A stretch of DNA of 64,000 nt from Micromonospora sp045209745 (lineage in GTDB: Bacteria > Actinomycetota > Actinomycetes > Mycobacteriales > Micromonosporaceae): positions 4,030,001 to 4,094,000 of the forward strand of contig NZ_CP109273.1 in NCBI RefSeq assembly GCF_045209745.1. The letters are read 5' to 3'. Positions 50,180 through 59,870 of the stretch are shown one piece after another (the stretch's first letter is position 1; every line of letters begins with the position of its first letter). A program made the position numbers and the translations under genes. The notes under the pieces were generated by a model. That model did not search any database. It was not told the origin of the DNA and saw only the letters and a program-made list of their open reading frames with translations.

Positions 50180-50983
50180 CTACGACTCGTTGCGATGGGC
50201 TTCGCCCGCCAGTGCTGCGGCAATGCCCCCGAGCTCGTCGACAGTTTGTTGCAGAGCCGGGACGATTTCGCGCACCCGGTCCTCGGTCAGGAGAATGCTC
50301 GGTCCGGCAATGCTCACCGCTCCGAGCGCCTCGCCGCTGTGCGCATCCACCAGCGGCATGGCCATCGCTGAGATCCCTCGTTCATTGCTCTCATGCACGC
50401 GCGCCCAGCCCTGCTCTCGCGCTTCGCGGATGCGGGCCGTCACGTCGGTGAGGCTGCGCGGCATGCCGGGCCCGACCGGGTGCCGTCGCGGCGGCTCCTG
50501 CCGGGCGACGAGCCGTAGGGCCCGGTCCTCGGGAAGCGCGGACAGCCAGGCGATCCCCGTCGCGGTCGAGTCGAGGGGAATCACGTGGCCGTGATCCACA
50601 TCAGCGTCGTATCGGAGTCCGGACTTTGCGCCCTGCTCCTTGGCGACCCAGATCAACTGCTCCCTGTCGACCAGGCTTAGGCGGACGAGTTGGCCTGAGG
50701 TGCGAGCGAGGCGGACCAGGACAGGTTTGGCGAGCCCGGTGATGGTAGAGGTCGCCAGGTGTCGTAACCCCAGGCCGACGACACGGAGCGTAAGCGCGTA
50801 GTTGCCCGACGGTTTGAGTTGAAAGACGAAGCCTTCGTCCGTGAGTGTCGCGAGGATCCGATGGGTCGCGCTCCTGGGAAGTCCCAATTGGTCAGAGATG
50901 CGAGCCAGGGGTACGCCCTCGACCTCACCTACAAGGCAGGAGAGCACCGCCAAGCCACGTGACAGGGTCCCAGCAGCAACCAT
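50180..50983 (-). CDS. IclR-family regulator of the catabolic operon
   Basis: This 267-residue protein starts at ATG 50983 with GGTGG upstream; an in-frame extension to 51292 lacks coding bias. The HTH is VEGVPLARISDQLGLPRSAT, then HRILATLTDEGF. The C-terminal ligand domain has GLRYDADVDHGHVIPLDSTA, TGIAWLSALPE and ISAMAMPLVDAHSGEALGAV. It diverges from the 12.4-kb operon and probably controls it in response to the substrate or an intermediate, as IclR proteins do for aromatic- and sugar-acid pathways. Confidence 0.93.
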   Translation of the reverse strand: MVAAGTLSRGLAVLSCLVGEVEGVPLARISDQLGLPRSATHRILATLTDEGFVFQLKPSGNYALTLRVVGLGLRHLATSTITGLAKPVLVRLARTSGQLVRLSLVDREQLIWVAKEQGAKSGLRYDADVDHGHVIPLDSTATGIAWLSALPEDRALRLVARQEPPRRHPVGPGMPRSLTDVTARIREAREQGWARVHESNERGISAMAMPLVDAHSGEALGAVSIAGPSILLTEDRVREIVPALQQTVDELGGIAAALAGEAHRNES

Positions 50984-51074
50984 TATCCACCGCTTTCTAT
51001 GGCACACGCCCGCCTCGGTCGTGGCGAGGTCGACGTAGCCCAATCTTCCACGTGCCCCTTGCGTTGTCGACACT

Positions 51075-51111
51075 ACTGGAATACGGTTCCGATCAGCAAT
51101 GGTGTTCCAGT
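51075..51111. promoter_or_regulatory. candidate IclR operator
   Basis: ACTGGAA (51075-51081) and TTCCAGT (51105-51111) form an inverted repeat, with an inner GGAA-tacgg-TTCC dyad (51078-51090). The site lies in the divergent gap, 21 nt before the first operon gene. GGAA/TTCC half sites fit known IclR-family operators. Confidence 0.5.
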
Positions 51112-51131
51112 GTTCAGGTTGGAGGGGCCTC

Positions 51132-51982
51132 ATGATGGCGAACATGCGCACCCACCGCACGGTCCTGAGCCAGCGCACCTTCCTGTCGGTGTCGGTCGAC
51201 GAGTTCGCCGATGCCGCCGCGTTCGCCGGTTGCGACGCCCTGGACGTCTGGCGACACGCCCCGGGCTTCGGGTCGGCGTCGGCCGTAGGCATGGCCGCGC
51301 TCCGTGCGGGCCTCTCGGTTCACGCCGTCTGTCGCGAGGGGTATCTCGTCGAGCCCGACCAACGGGCGGCGGACGACGCCAGCCTGCGATCTCTCGACGA
51401 CGCCGCAGAGCTGGGCGCCGCTCATCTCGTCGTTGTCGGCCCGGTAGCGCACAGTGCAGGCGCGACGCTCGAGCGAGCCGCTCGGGCGTCGGAGGCGCTG
51501 CTGCCCGAAGCCGAAGACCGAGGGTGGTCCTTGCTCTTGAGCCCTTCCACCTCATGTTCGCAGCCGAGAAGTCCGCGCTCGTCACTCTTCGCGCGGCGCT
51601 CAGCATGATCGAGGCGTTCGACTCTCGCTGGGTCGGCATCGCGGCGGACTCCTACCACCTCTGGTGGGATCCGGATCTAGCGGTGCAGTTCGCGCACGCC
51701 GACGGCCGCATCTTCGCGGTGCACCTATCCGATTGGCTAGTGCCCACCGTCAACCTCGCCTGTGTGCGCGGAGTGCCAGGCGAAGGGGTCATCGATCTCG
51801 CAGCGTTCGTAAAGACCGCCCGACATGCGGGTTTCGCGGGACCGCTCGAGGTCGAAGTTCTCACGGACCGCTTCGACGGGCAGCCCGCGCGCTCCACCGC
51901 CCGGCTGCTCAGGTCATCGATCGAGTCGATCCTCGGGACAGACGCTGACCGCCCCTCCGGCGCTAGCCGGCTGAGCTGCTGA
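51132..51982 (+). pseudogene. TIM-barrel sugar isomerase/epimerase (xylose isomerase-like), single frameshift
   Basis: ATG 51132 follows GGAGGGG. The first ~130 residues (DEFADAAAFAGCDALDVWRH, AAELGAAHLVVVGPVAHSAG) are in one frame. From about 51525 the homology continues in another frame (VVLALEPFHLMFAAEKSALV, RWVGIAADSYHLWWDPDLAV, PGEGVIDLAAFVKTARHAGF). The two parts together make a complete AP-endonuclease-2/Hyi-type barrel of ~283 residues. One base is lost near GAGGGTGGTCC (51520-51530), next to a GGG run. It is either a real null mutation or a sequencing error. In tetronate pathways an isomerase of this fold (OtnI) converts the 2-oxo to the 3-oxo acid, which is a plausible role here. 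Confidence 0.75.
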
Positions 51983-52001
51983 TTCAAACGAAAGGCCCAC
52001 G

Positions 52002-52856
52002 ATGTCAATGCACACCGACTCCCCGACGACCGCCGGGGTTCCGAAGGCAGCCGCGGCGCCGGGGACCTCCGCGGCGACGACGTATCGGCCCCGCCGTATC
52101 CGCAAGCTCGCCTGGGACCTCATCCCGGTGGGGGTCTTCGCGGCCATCGTCGCGCTGTGGGCCGGCGCGGTGGAGGCGTTTGACATCCCCTCGTACCTGT
52201 TGCCCAGTCCGCAGGACACGTTCGCCCGCATCGTCAGCGACTTCCCGCTGTTATGGGAGAACACCGGCGTCACGGTGTCCGAGATTGTGGTCGGTCTTGG
52301 TATCACCATCGTGACGGCCATCCCACTCGGCCTGATGATCGCGCTCAGTCGCGTTGCCAGGCAGGTGGTGTACCCGCCGGTCGTCTTCATGCAGCTCGTG
52401 CCGAAGATCGCGATCGCCCCCCTCTTCGTGGTGTGGATCGGCTTCGGCATGGAGTCCAAGATCCTGCTCACCATGCTGATGACCTTTTTCCCGCTCCTGG
52501 TGGCGAGCATCAGCGGTTTCAGGATTCTGGACGACCGGATGCTCTATCTGACCAAGTCGATGGGTGCGTCGCGCTGGCAGACGTTCCGCTACCTGCGCTT
52601 CCCCTCCGCCCTGCCGGTGATCTTCTCAGGGTTGAAGACATCGGCGACGCTCGCCGCGACGGCAGCCCTCGTCGCCGAGTTCGTCGGAGCCAACACCGGG
52701 TTGGGCTATCTGTTGCTCCAGGGCACGAGCACCCTGGACACCACGCTGATCTTCGCGGTCCTCGTCGTGCTAACCGTCATTGGAATCGCCCTCAACTACC
52801 TCGTCGAACTTGTCGAGTGGCTGCTGACGCCCTGGCAGCGGGCGCGAGACAGCTGA
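52002..52856 (+). CDS. ABC transporter permease, SsuC/TauC type
   Basis: This 284-residue permease has six helices after a Thr/Ala-rich cytoplasmic tail. The EAA-like loop is LYLTKSMGASRWQTFRYLRF, then PSALPVIFSGLKTSATLA, as in nitrate/sulfonate/taurine-type importers. AAAGG precedes ATG 52002. It works with the NMT1-type binding protein and the ATPase in the same operon. Confidence 0.93.
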   Translation: MSMHTDSPTTAGVPKAAAAPGTSAATTYRPRRIRKLAWDLIPVGVFAAIVALWAGAVEAFDIPSYLLPSPQDTFARIVSDFPLLWENTGVTVSEIVVGLGITIVTAIPLGLMIALSRVARQVVYPPVVFMQLVPKIAIAPLFVVWIGFGMESKILLTMLMTFFPLLVASISGFRILDDRMLYLTKSMGASRWQTFRYLRFPSALPVIFSGLKTSATLAATAALVAEFVGANTGLGYLLLQGTSTLDTTLIFAVLVVLTVIGIALNYLVELVEWLLTPWQRARDS

Positions 52857-52926
52857 TCGGCCACCCCCTTCCCATCACCCACCACGTCACCAAACGGGAT
52901 CGACGACGATCCCGGAAAGGAAAGAC

Positions 52927-53991
52927 ATGCGCCACACCCCTCGGCGAATCGCGTTGGTCGCGTCCGTGTTGGCCGCCTCCATGGCGCTCACCGCTTGCGG
53001 CAGCTCGGGCGACTCCTCGTCTGCCGGCGCCGCCGGCCCCAAGCCCTTCAGCCTCCAGCTCAACTTCACTGCGGGCGGATTCAACGCGGGCTTCGAGTAC
53101 GCCGCCGTCCATGGCCTGTACAAGGAGGAGGGGCTGGACGTCGAGATCATTCCGGGCGCCGGCTCCAGCGTCACCGCCCAGATGGTCGCATCGGGTAAGG
53201 CTCAGATCGGATTCGCGGAGGCGCCCACCACGAGCGCCCTCGTCGCCAAGGGCGCCCCTATGAAGACCATCATGACGCTCTACCAGTCCAGCCCGAACCA
53301 GGTGACGACCCTGACGTCGAGCGGCATCAACGCGGTTCAGGATCTGAAGGGCCGCAGTGTGGGCGTGCCGACCGGCGGTTCGCAGACGGCGATGTTGCCC
53401 ATCCTGCTGGAGAAGAACGGTCTGAAGCCCTCGGACATTAACCAGGTGGGCCTGCCCAAGGAGTCCCTGGTTCAGGCGCTGCTGCAGAAGCGTGTCGATG
53501 CCATCCTCGGTTCGACCGACTCGTACGGCGTACAGCTGGAGCAGCAGGGCGCGCAGACCAAGAACTGGACGTTTGCGGAGTACGGGGTCCCGACGGTCAG
53601 CACCAGCGTGTTCGCCAACGCGGAATACCTGAAGAGCAACGCCGACGACGTCAAGGCCTTCATCCGGGCCAGCCTCAAGGGGTGGGCGGCTGTCGCCGCC
53701 GATCCGCAGGCCGGCGCCGCGGCGGTCAAGAAGTATTTCCCCAACTCGAACGAGCAGCAGAGCCTCGCTGAGCTCAACGCAGTCCTTCCGCTGCTCTGCG
53801 CCGGCGGCGCCAAGGCCGTCGGCAAGGCGACCGACGAGAGCTGGACCCGCACCCAGGACCTGCTCTCCTCGATCGGGCTCCTGCCCGCCGGAACGGACGC
53901 CGCCACGTACTACTCGAACGACTTCCTTCCCGCCGAGGCGGAGATGCAGCAGTGCCAGGACGGCAAGCCGGTGCCGCTGGCCGCGAAGTGA
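52927..53991 (+). CDS. NMT1/THI5-like ABC substrate-binding lipoprotein
   Basis: This 354-residue protein has a lipoprotein signal with lipobox LTAC (Cys24) and starts at ATG 52927 behind GGAAAGGAAAG. The body (LQLNFTAGGFNAGFEYAAVH, GLYKEEGLDVEIIPGAGSSV, QIGFAEAPTTSALVAKGAPM) is the SsuA/NMT1 fold that captures small organic acids, sulfonates or pyrimidines outside the membrane. Its ligand defines the operon's substrate and is unknown. Confidence 0.93.
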   Translation: MRHTPRRIALVASVLAASMALTACGSSGDSSSAGAAGPKPFSLQLNFTAGGFNAGFEYAAVHGLYKEEGLDVEIIPGAGSSVTAQMVASGKAQIGFAEAPTTSALVAKGAPMKTIMTLYQSSPNQVTTLTSSGINAVQDLKGRSVGVPTGGSQTAMLPILLEKNGLKPSDINQVGLPKESLVQALLQKRVDAILGSTDSYGVQLEQQGAQTKNWTFAEYGVPTVSTSVFANAEYLKSNADDVKAFIRASLKGWAAVAADPQAGAAAVKKYFPNSNEQQSLAELNAVLPLLCAGGAKAVGKATDESWTRTQDLLSSIGLLPAGTDAATYYSNDFLPAEAEMQQCQDGKPVPLAAK

Positions 53992-54037
53992 GCCCGCAGC
54001 GAACACCTCTCACTGATCTGTGGAAAGGAGGGATCAC

Positions 54038-54544
54038 GTGCCACACGACATTCCGCGGCAAGGACTGATCTACCAGGACCTGTACGTCGGACTTGCGTTC
54101 CGCAGCCCGGGACGGACCATCACTGACGCCGACGTTCTCGGGTTCGCCGCGCTGACCGGTGACTTCTCCGAGGTGCACACCAGCGACGTCTACGCGAAAG
54201 CCAGCCAATTCGGTCGACGGATCGCGCACGGCATGCTGGGCCTGGCCTACGCGCACGGCCTGATGTGGCCCCGCACCGAGATGCTGCGGGACACCGCCGT
54301 CGCATTTCTCGGAATCAAGGACTGGAGGTTCAAGGCCCCGATCTTCATCGGCGACACGATCTTCGTCGAGTACTCGGTTGCCGAGATGCGCGACAGTGCG
54401 TCCAAGCCGACTCAAGCGATCGTGACCTTCGATGTGCGCGTCGTCGACCAGGACGGCCGCGTCTGCCAGGAGGGGCAGAAGGTGGAGCTTCTGTCCAAGG
54501 TGCCCCTCGGCGGGGTCGATGCAAGTGGGAAGGCACAGTCATGA
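54038..54544 (+). CDS. MaoC-family hot-dog dehydratase
   Basis: This 168-residue protein starts from the GTG at 54038 behind AAAGGAGG. The catalytic segment FAALTGDFSEVHTSDVYAKA (Asp-His pair), then RRIAHGMLGLAYAHGL, matches (R)-enoyl-CoA hydratase/mesaconyl-CoA hydratase-like MaoC proteins. It would add or remove water at a CoA-bound alkene. It sits between the transport genes and overlaps the ATPase gene by 4 nt, so it is integral to the operon. Confidence 0.92.
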   Translation: MPHDIPRQGLIYQDLYVGLAFRSPGRTITDADVLGFAALTGDFSEVHTSDVYAKASQFGRRIAHGMLGLAYAHGLMWPRTEMLRDTAVAFLGIKDWRFKAPIFIGDTIFVEYSVAEMRDSASKPTQAIVTFDVRVVDQDGRVCQEGQKVELLSKVPLGGVDASGKAQS

Positions 54545-55374
54545 TCGCACGCGCAACCGCGGCCGACGCTCGGACGAAAGCCTCGATCTCCATCGAGTCC
54601 GTCAGCAAGACCTTCGGACTGGACGGCCCGCACCCGTTCCAGGCGCTGAAGCCGATCGACATGAACATCAAGCCCGGCGAGTTCATCTCCATCGTCGGCC
54701 CCTCCGGATGTGGCAAAAGCACTCTCATGCTCATGGTCGCCGGACTGCTTGACCGCACGATCGGCGACATCCGCGTCGGGGGCGAACTGGTGAAGAGACC
54801 CATCACGGACGTGGGTATCGCGTTCCAGGATCACCTTCTCCTCGAGTTCCGTACCGCTCTCGACAACGTCATGCTGCAGGCGACGATCCGCGGGCTACCC
54901 GAGCGGGAGATCCGCAGTCGCGCAGAGCAGCTGTTCGAGCGACTGCGGCTAACCACGGCGATGAAGAAGTACCCCCGTCAGCTCTCCGGCGGGATGCGCC
55001 AGCGGGTGTCGCTGATCCGGACGCTCGTGCACGACCCGTCGGTTCTCATGCTCGATGAGCCCTTCGGTGCGCTCGACGCGCTGACCCGGTTGCAGGTTCG
55101 TACCGACCTCGAGGCGCTGTGGATGGAGCGGCGCCCCACGGTCCTGTTCATCACCCACAGCGTGGAGGAGGCCGTCGGGCTCTCCGATCGGATCTTCGTC
55201 ATGAGCCCCAGCCCGGGAGAAATCGTCGATGAAATCGTCGTCGACCTGCCCCGTCCGCGGCCGATCGCGCTCGGGGAATCTCCTGCCTTCGGCAAGTACG
55301 CCGACCGGATCTACCAGCACTTCGAGCGGCTGGGCGTGCTCCACGGCATCGAACTGCCGAACGCGAAGTCATGA
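54541..55374 (+). CDS. ABC transporter ATP-binding protein, SsuB/TauB type
   Basis: This 277-residue ATPase has Walker A VGPSGCGKSTLMLM, Q-loop IAFQDHLLLEF, signature LSGGMRQRVSL, Walker B VLMLDEPFGALD and H-loop FITHSVEEA. It powers the permease at 52002-52856. It overlaps MaoC upstream and the SDR downstream, each by 4 nt. Confidence 0.95.
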   Translation: MIARATAADARTKASISIESVSKTFGLDGPHPFQALKPIDMNIKPGEFISIVGPSGCGKSTLMLMVAGLLDRTIGDIRVGGELVKRPITDVGIAFQDHLLLEFRTALDNVMLQATIRGLPEREIRSRAEQLFERLRLTTAMKKYPRQLSGGMRQRVSLIRTLVHDPSVLMLDEPFGALDALTRLQVRTDLEALWMERRPTVLFITHSVEEAVGLSDRIFVMSPSPGEIVDEIVVDLPRPRPIALGESPAFGKYADRIYQHFERLGVLHGIELPNAKS

Positions 55375-56147
55375 CGGTCGGCAGCGCATTCCGGTTCGTG
55401 GATCGCCGCGCGCTGGTGACCGGAGCCGGCCAAGGGATCGGACGGGCCATCGCCGAGCGGCTCGCCGCGGAGGGCGCACATGTCGTCGTTGCTGATGTGA
55501 ACGAGGACCTGGCGCGAGAAGCGGCGACCGTCCTGCGGGCCGCCGGCGGCTCCGCCGAGTCCGCGACGGTCGACGTCTCGGACTCAGCCTCGCTGGCCTC
55601 GCTCGGCGGCCTTTTAGGTCAGGTTGATGTCGTCGTCGCCAACGCCGGTATCCAGACCTTCGGACCGCTACTGGAGTTGAGCGTGGAGGATTGGGACCGC
55701 GTACTGGCCGTGAATGCTCGGGGTACGTTCCTGACCCTCCAACTCGCGGCGCGGCTCCTGTCGAACGGCGGCAGCGTCGTGACGGTGGCCTCGATCCAGG
55801 CTGTGTTGCCCAATGTGATGTCGGCGAACTATGCGGCGTCGAAGGCCGCGGTCATCAGCACGACCAAGACGTTCGCCGCTGAGCTGGCGCCACGGGGAAT
55901 TCGGGTCAACGCGGTTGCTCCTGGCCGGATCGACACGCCGCTGGCCCAGCGGGCGAACGTCGAACTCGGCCGCATGGTCGACAAGGATCCGGCGCTGATG
56001 CTGGCCAACCGCGTTGCCACCATCCCGCTCGGCCGCACCGGCCAGGCCCAGGAGGTGGCGGCCGCTGTGGCGTTCCTCGCCTCTGACGACGCCTCCTATA
56101 TCACGGGGGAGACGCTGAATGTTTGCGGCGGGGACGTGATGCTCTGA
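55371..56147 (+). CDS. SDR-family dehydrogenase (catabolic operon)
   Basis: This 258-residue protein has the cofactor motif VTGAGQGIGRAIAE, VVANAGIQTF, Ser in VASIQAVLPN and YxxxK in NYAASKAAVIST. It overlaps the ATPase by 4 nt, and its TGA shares a base with the start of the next gene (TGATG). Given the CoA enzymes around it, it probably oxidises or reduces a hydroxyacid or hydroxyacyl intermediate. Confidence 0.93.
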   Translation: MTVGSAFRFVDRRALVTGAGQGIGRAIAERLAAEGAHVVVADVNEDLAREAATVLRAAGGSAESATVDVSDSASLASLGGLLGQVDVVVANAGIQTFGPLLELSVEDWDRVLAVNARGTFLTLQLAARLLSNGGSVVTVASIQAVLPNVMSANYAASKAAVISTTKTFAAELAPRGIRVNAVAPGRIDTPLAQRANVELGRMVDKDPALMLANRVATIPLGRTGQAQEVAAAVAFLASDDASYITGETLNVCGGDVML

Positions 56148-56908
56148 TGGGCGGCACCGCGCCCTCGACGGTCCGGCTCGAGCGGTCCGGCCCCGTGTGG
56201 CTGGTGCGACTCGACAATCCGCCGCTACACCTGATGACGCTGGACATGCTTGCCGAGCTGGCCGAGGCCTTCCGGCGTGCAGCCGAATCCGACGCACGAG
56301 TCCTCATCCTGGGTGCAGCCGGTGGGCGAGCATTCTGCGCCGGCAGCGATATGCGTGAGTTCGCGGGGTTGGGCGAGCAAGCCGCTGAGCGCAAGATTCT
56401 CGTCGAGGACCGCATGTTGCGGATGCTCGCCAAGCTGCCGTTCCCCACCATCGCCGCCATCGACCAACCGGCGCTGGGCGGCGGCCTGGAGCTTGCCCTC
56501 GCGTGCGATCTGCGAGTGGTCCGACACGACGTCCGCCTGGGGCTACCGGAGGTCAAGATCGGCGCGCTCGCCGCGACCGGGAGTCAACGGCTCACGAGGC
56601 TCGTCGGACCGGCACGGGCCAAGCAGCTGCTCATGACCGGGGAAACCATCGACGCGGCAACGGCCCTGGGTTGGGGGCTGGCGACCGAGGTCGTCGACGG
56701 CTCCGCGTGGGAGCGCGCTGTCGAACTCGCCGACCTTCTCGTATCCCGCAGTGCGTTGTCGCTTCAGCTGGCAAAGCAGCTCGTCGATGAGGCGACCGAC
56801 CTGCCGCTCAACGCGGGCCTGGTGCGTGCGTCAGATGCTCTGGAGCAGATCTTCGCAAGTAGTGAACTGAGCGAAGGCGTCACGAGATTCCTGACCAAAG
56901 AGGATTAG
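56147..56908 (+). CDS. enoyl-CoA hydratase/isomerase (crotonase) family protein
   Basis: This 253-residue protein has the oxyanion-hole segments AFCAGSDMREFAGL and ALGGGLELALACDL (first Glu position kept) and LGLPEVKIGALAATGSQRLT with the second Glu. Both catalytic Glu positions appear present, favouring hydratase activity. It starts at the ATG overlapping the SDR stop. Confidence 0.92.
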   Translation: MGGTAPSTVRLERSGPVWLVRLDNPPLHLMTLDMLAELAEAFRRAAESDARVLILGAAGGRAFCAGSDMREFAGLGEQAAERKILVEDRMLRMLAKLPFPTIAAIDQPALGGGLELALACDLRVVRHDVRLGLPEVKIGALAATGSQRLTRLVGPARAKQLLMTGETIDAATALGWGLATEVVDGSAWERAVELADLLVSRSALSLQLAKQLVDEATDLPLNAGLVRASDALEQIFASSELSEGVTRFLTKED

Positions 56909-56918
56909 TCGGTACAAG

Positions 56919-58526
56919 ATGCTTACCTTCAAGCCTGTTCCAGAAGATGGCCCTCCGCGCCCCGGGCTGGTGCTGACGCCTGAGGATGCGGTGGCGCTGG
57001 TCCCGTCGGGCGTCACTGTCGCCGTCGGCGGCAGCGGTTCTCTCCTGCAGGTGCCCGAGACGCTGCTCGCTGCCCTCGAACAGCGCTGGGGCAAGGAGCG
57101 GGCGCCCAACGACCTGACCGTCGTGCACGTCATGGGCCTCGGCGACCTCCAGGGCCGCGGGATCGACCACATCGCCATTCCCGGATTGGTGCGCAGGTTT
57201 GTCGGTTCGCATTTCGTGCTCTCGCCCCGCCAGCAGAAAACGATTGCCGGCAACCAGGTCGAGGCGGTCGGGTTGCCCGCCGGCACCATCTCGCTGCTGT
57301 ACCGGGAGATCGCTGGCGGACGACCGGGGCTGTTCACGGATATCGGCTTGGGAACGTTCGTCGACCCCCGTCAGGAGTGGGGGCGGATGAACGACCGTAC
57401 CCGTGAAGGTCTCAGCGAGCTGATCACCCTCGCGGGACGCGAGTGGCTCTTCTACCCCCGCTTCGACGTGCACTTCGGGCTGCTGCGCGCCACGGTGGCC
57501 GATGTCCACGGCAACCTCGCGATGGACGAGGAGGCCGCCTTCAGCGACAACCTCGCCATAGCCCAGGCCGTCCACAACAGCGGCGGCACGGTGGTCGCCG
57601 AGGTGAAACAGATCGTCGCCGCAGGGGAGCTCCCCGCCGGGCGGGTCAAGGTACCCGGAGCACTCGTGGATCACGTCGTGATCACCGACTGGCCGAATCA
57701 GACCCCCATCACCCGCAGCGACCCCCGGCGAACTGGCGTGGAGCCGAACCGGCCCACGGCCATCACCCCGCTGCCCTTCGACCACCGAAAGGTGGTGGCG
57801 CGTCGAGCCGCGCAGGAGATCCACGAAGACGATCTCGCCAATCTCGGTGTCGGGATGGCGAACGGCATCTCATACGTGGCACTCGAGGAGGGCTTCCTCG
57901 ACCGGTTCACCCTCAGCATCGAGCAGGGTGTGTTCGGTGGCCTGCCGGGCGTGGGCCTGGATTCGGGAACGGCCATCAACCCGACGGCGATCGTGGACAT
58001 GTCGAGCCAGTTTGACCTGTACGACGGCGGTGCCCTGGACTTTGCGGGTCTGGCGTTCGCTGAGATTGACGCCGAAGGCAACGTCAACGTGGCGGGCGTG
58101 GACGGAACGCCGATCGGTCCCGGTGGCTTCATCGACATCAGTCAGAAGGCCAAGACGGTCGTGTTCTGCGGCACCTTCCGCGGTGGCGACCTCGACGTGC
58201 GCGTCGGGGAGGGCCGCCTCGAGATCGTACGAGACGGCCGCTACGGCAAGCTGGTCGATCGGGTCCAGCGCATCGCCTTCGACGGCAGACGAGCGCGCCG
58301 TGCGGGGCAACGCGTGCTTTACGTCACCGAGCGGGCGGTATTCCGGCTCGGCGCTGACGGTGTCGAACTGATCGAGATCGCGCCCGGAGTCGAACTGCAG
58401 CGCCACGTCCTTTCACGCATGGGCTTCACCCCCATCATCCGCGAGCCACTTCGAGAAATGGACGGGCGACTGTTCCGTCCGGAGCCGGCGGGGCTGCGCT
58501 GCCTGCCTCCGCGCCGCCTCGGATGA
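56919..58526 (+). CDS. fused-subunit 3-oxoacid/acetate CoA-transferase (family I)
   Basis: This 535-residue enzyme has alpha (about 1-270) and beta (about 280-535) halves in one chain, as in YdiF/propionate CoA-transferase. VALVPSGVTVAVGGSGSLLQ opens the alpha half. The catalytic Glu is in FTLSIEQGVFGGLPGVGLDS. It moves CoA from a donor such as acetyl- or succinyl-CoA to a carboxylate. It starts 10 nt after the crotonase gene. Confidence 0.93.
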   Translation: MLTFKPVPEDGPPRPGLVLTPEDAVALVPSGVTVAVGGSGSLLQVPETLLAALEQRWGKERAPNDLTVVHVMGLGDLQGRGIDHIAIPGLVRRFVGSHFVLSPRQQKTIAGNQVEAVGLPAGTISLLYREIAGGRPGLFTDIGLGTFVDPRQEWGRMNDRTREGLSELITLAGREWLFYPRFDVHFGLLRATVADVHGNLAMDEEAAFSDNLAIAQAVHNSGGTVVAEVKQIVAAGELPAGRVKVPGALVDHVVITDWPNQTPITRSDPRRTGVEPNRPTAITPLPFDHRKVVARRAAQEIHEDDLANLGVGMANGISYVALEEGFLDRFTLSIEQGVFGGLPGVGLDSGTAINPTAIVDMSSQFDLYDGGALDFAGLAFAEIDAEGNVNVAGVDGTPIGPGGFIDISQKAKTVVFCGTFRGGDLDVRVGEGRLEIVRDGRYGKLVDRVQRIAFDGRRARRAGQRVLYVTERAVFRLGADGVELIEIAPGVELQRHVLSRMGFTPIIREPLREMDGRLFRPEPAGLRCLPPRRLG

Positions 58527-58572
58527 CCCGCCTTCCTTTCCCGGCCGCAGACACAGAAAGGTTGATCTCATC

Positions 58573-59829
58573 GTGACTGACGCGTTCGAGGCAATCCGCA
58601 TCCTCGACTTCACCCAGCTCGAACAGGGCCCGTCCGCGACCCAGATGCTCGCCGACTTCGGGGCCGACGTCATCAAGATCGAGCGCATCGACGTGGGTGA
58701 GATCGGGCGCAGCCAGGTCCCGTTCATCGGTGATGGATACAGCCCGCACTGGTCCGCGACGAACCGGAACAAGCGGAGCATCAGCGTCGACGTGAAGTCG
58801 GCCGATGGCCGCAAGCTCATCCTGAACCTGGCCAAGGACGCCGACATCGTGGCGAGCAACTTCCGGCCGGGTGTCATGGACCGCCTCGGGCTGGGCTACG
58901 AGGCCCTGTCAGCTGTCAATCCACGCATCATCGTCGCGTATGCCTCGGGGTACGGCCTTAGCGGGCCGTATACCCACCGGCGCGGGCAGGACCTGGCGGC
59001 GCAGGCCATCAGTGGGCTGATGGCCCTGTCCGGCACCGAGGAAAGCGGCCCGATGCCGACCGGCACGTTCATGATCGACTACGTCGCCTCGATGCAGTTC
59101 GCCCTGGGCATGATGGCCGCGCTGGCGGCCAGGGAACGCACGGGCCGCGGGCAGGTCGTGGACTCGAACCTGATGAACGCCGCGATCACGACGCACCTGC
59201 AAGAGGGCACCACGTTCCTGAACACCGGCCAGCGCTATCCCCGCCCGCCGGCCAACATCGCCCACTCACGCAACACGGCGCTCTACGGCTACTACAAGGC
59301 CGCCGACGACCTGTGGTTCACGCTCATCGGCGAGTACTACGTCGACGAGCAGTGGCGAAGGGCCGCGCGCGCCTGCGGCCTGACCGCCGAGCAAATCGAC
59401 GACCCCCGCTTCCAGAGCATCGAGGGGCTGACCAAACACGTCCACGAGACCCGCGACCTGCTGGCGGACGCGATCGCGCGCTTCCCACGTGACGAGATCA
59501 TGGCTCGGTTCGAGGCGGAGGGCATCCTCGTAGCGCCCGTCCACGACTATGACGCCGTCTTCGACGACCCGCAGGTTCGGCACAACAACCTCGTGATCGA
59601 GGCGGAAGTCGCCGGAATCGGAGCAGTACGTTTCGTCGGCATGCCGATCTCGCTCTCCGAGACCCCGGCCCGCCTGCGCATGGTGCCCCCCAAGGTGGGC
59701 CAGCACAACGACGAAGTCCTCCGTGCGGCCGGCTTCAGCCCCGACGAGACCGCCAAGCTGAAGTCGGCCGGCGTCATCGGCTCTGAGTCGGATCGTGAGG
59801 CGGCGGGCGGGCGGCCCGCCTGGTCCTGA
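58573..59829 (+). CDS. family III (CaiB/BaiF) CoA-transferase
   Basis: This 418-residue protein starts from a GTG behind GAAAGG. LDFTQLEQGPSATQMLADFG, then ADVIKIERIDVGEIGRSQ, is the N-terminal signature. The catalytic Asp is in THRRGQDLAAQAISGLMAL. C-terminal FVGMPISLSETPARLRMVPP is typical. It transfers CoA between carboxylic acids without a ping-pong glutamyl adduct like family I. Two different CoA-transferases in one operon imply two activation or recycling steps. Confidence 0.93.
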   Translation: MTDAFEAIRILDFTQLEQGPSATQMLADFGADVIKIERIDVGEIGRSQVPFIGDGYSPHWSATNRNKRSISVDVKSADGRKLILNLAKDADIVASNFRPGVMDRLGLGYEALSAVNPRIIVAYASGYGLSGPYTHRRGQDLAAQAISGLMALSGTEESGPMPTGTFMIDYVASMQFALGMMAALAARERTGRGQVVDSNLMNAAITTHLQEGTTFLNTGQRYPRPPANIAHSRNTALYGYYKAADDLWFTLIGEYYVDEQWRRAARACGLTAEQIDDPRFQSIEGLTKHVHETRDLLADAIARFPRDEIMARFEAEGILVAPVHDYDAVFDDPQVRHNNLVIEAEVAGIGAVRFVGMPISLSETPARLRMVPPKVGQHNDEVLRAAGFSPDETAKLKSAGVIGSESDREAAGGRPAWS

Positions 59830-59870
59830 CTGACGACCCAACTACCAAACGCTTCGTTCGAGGAGAATTC

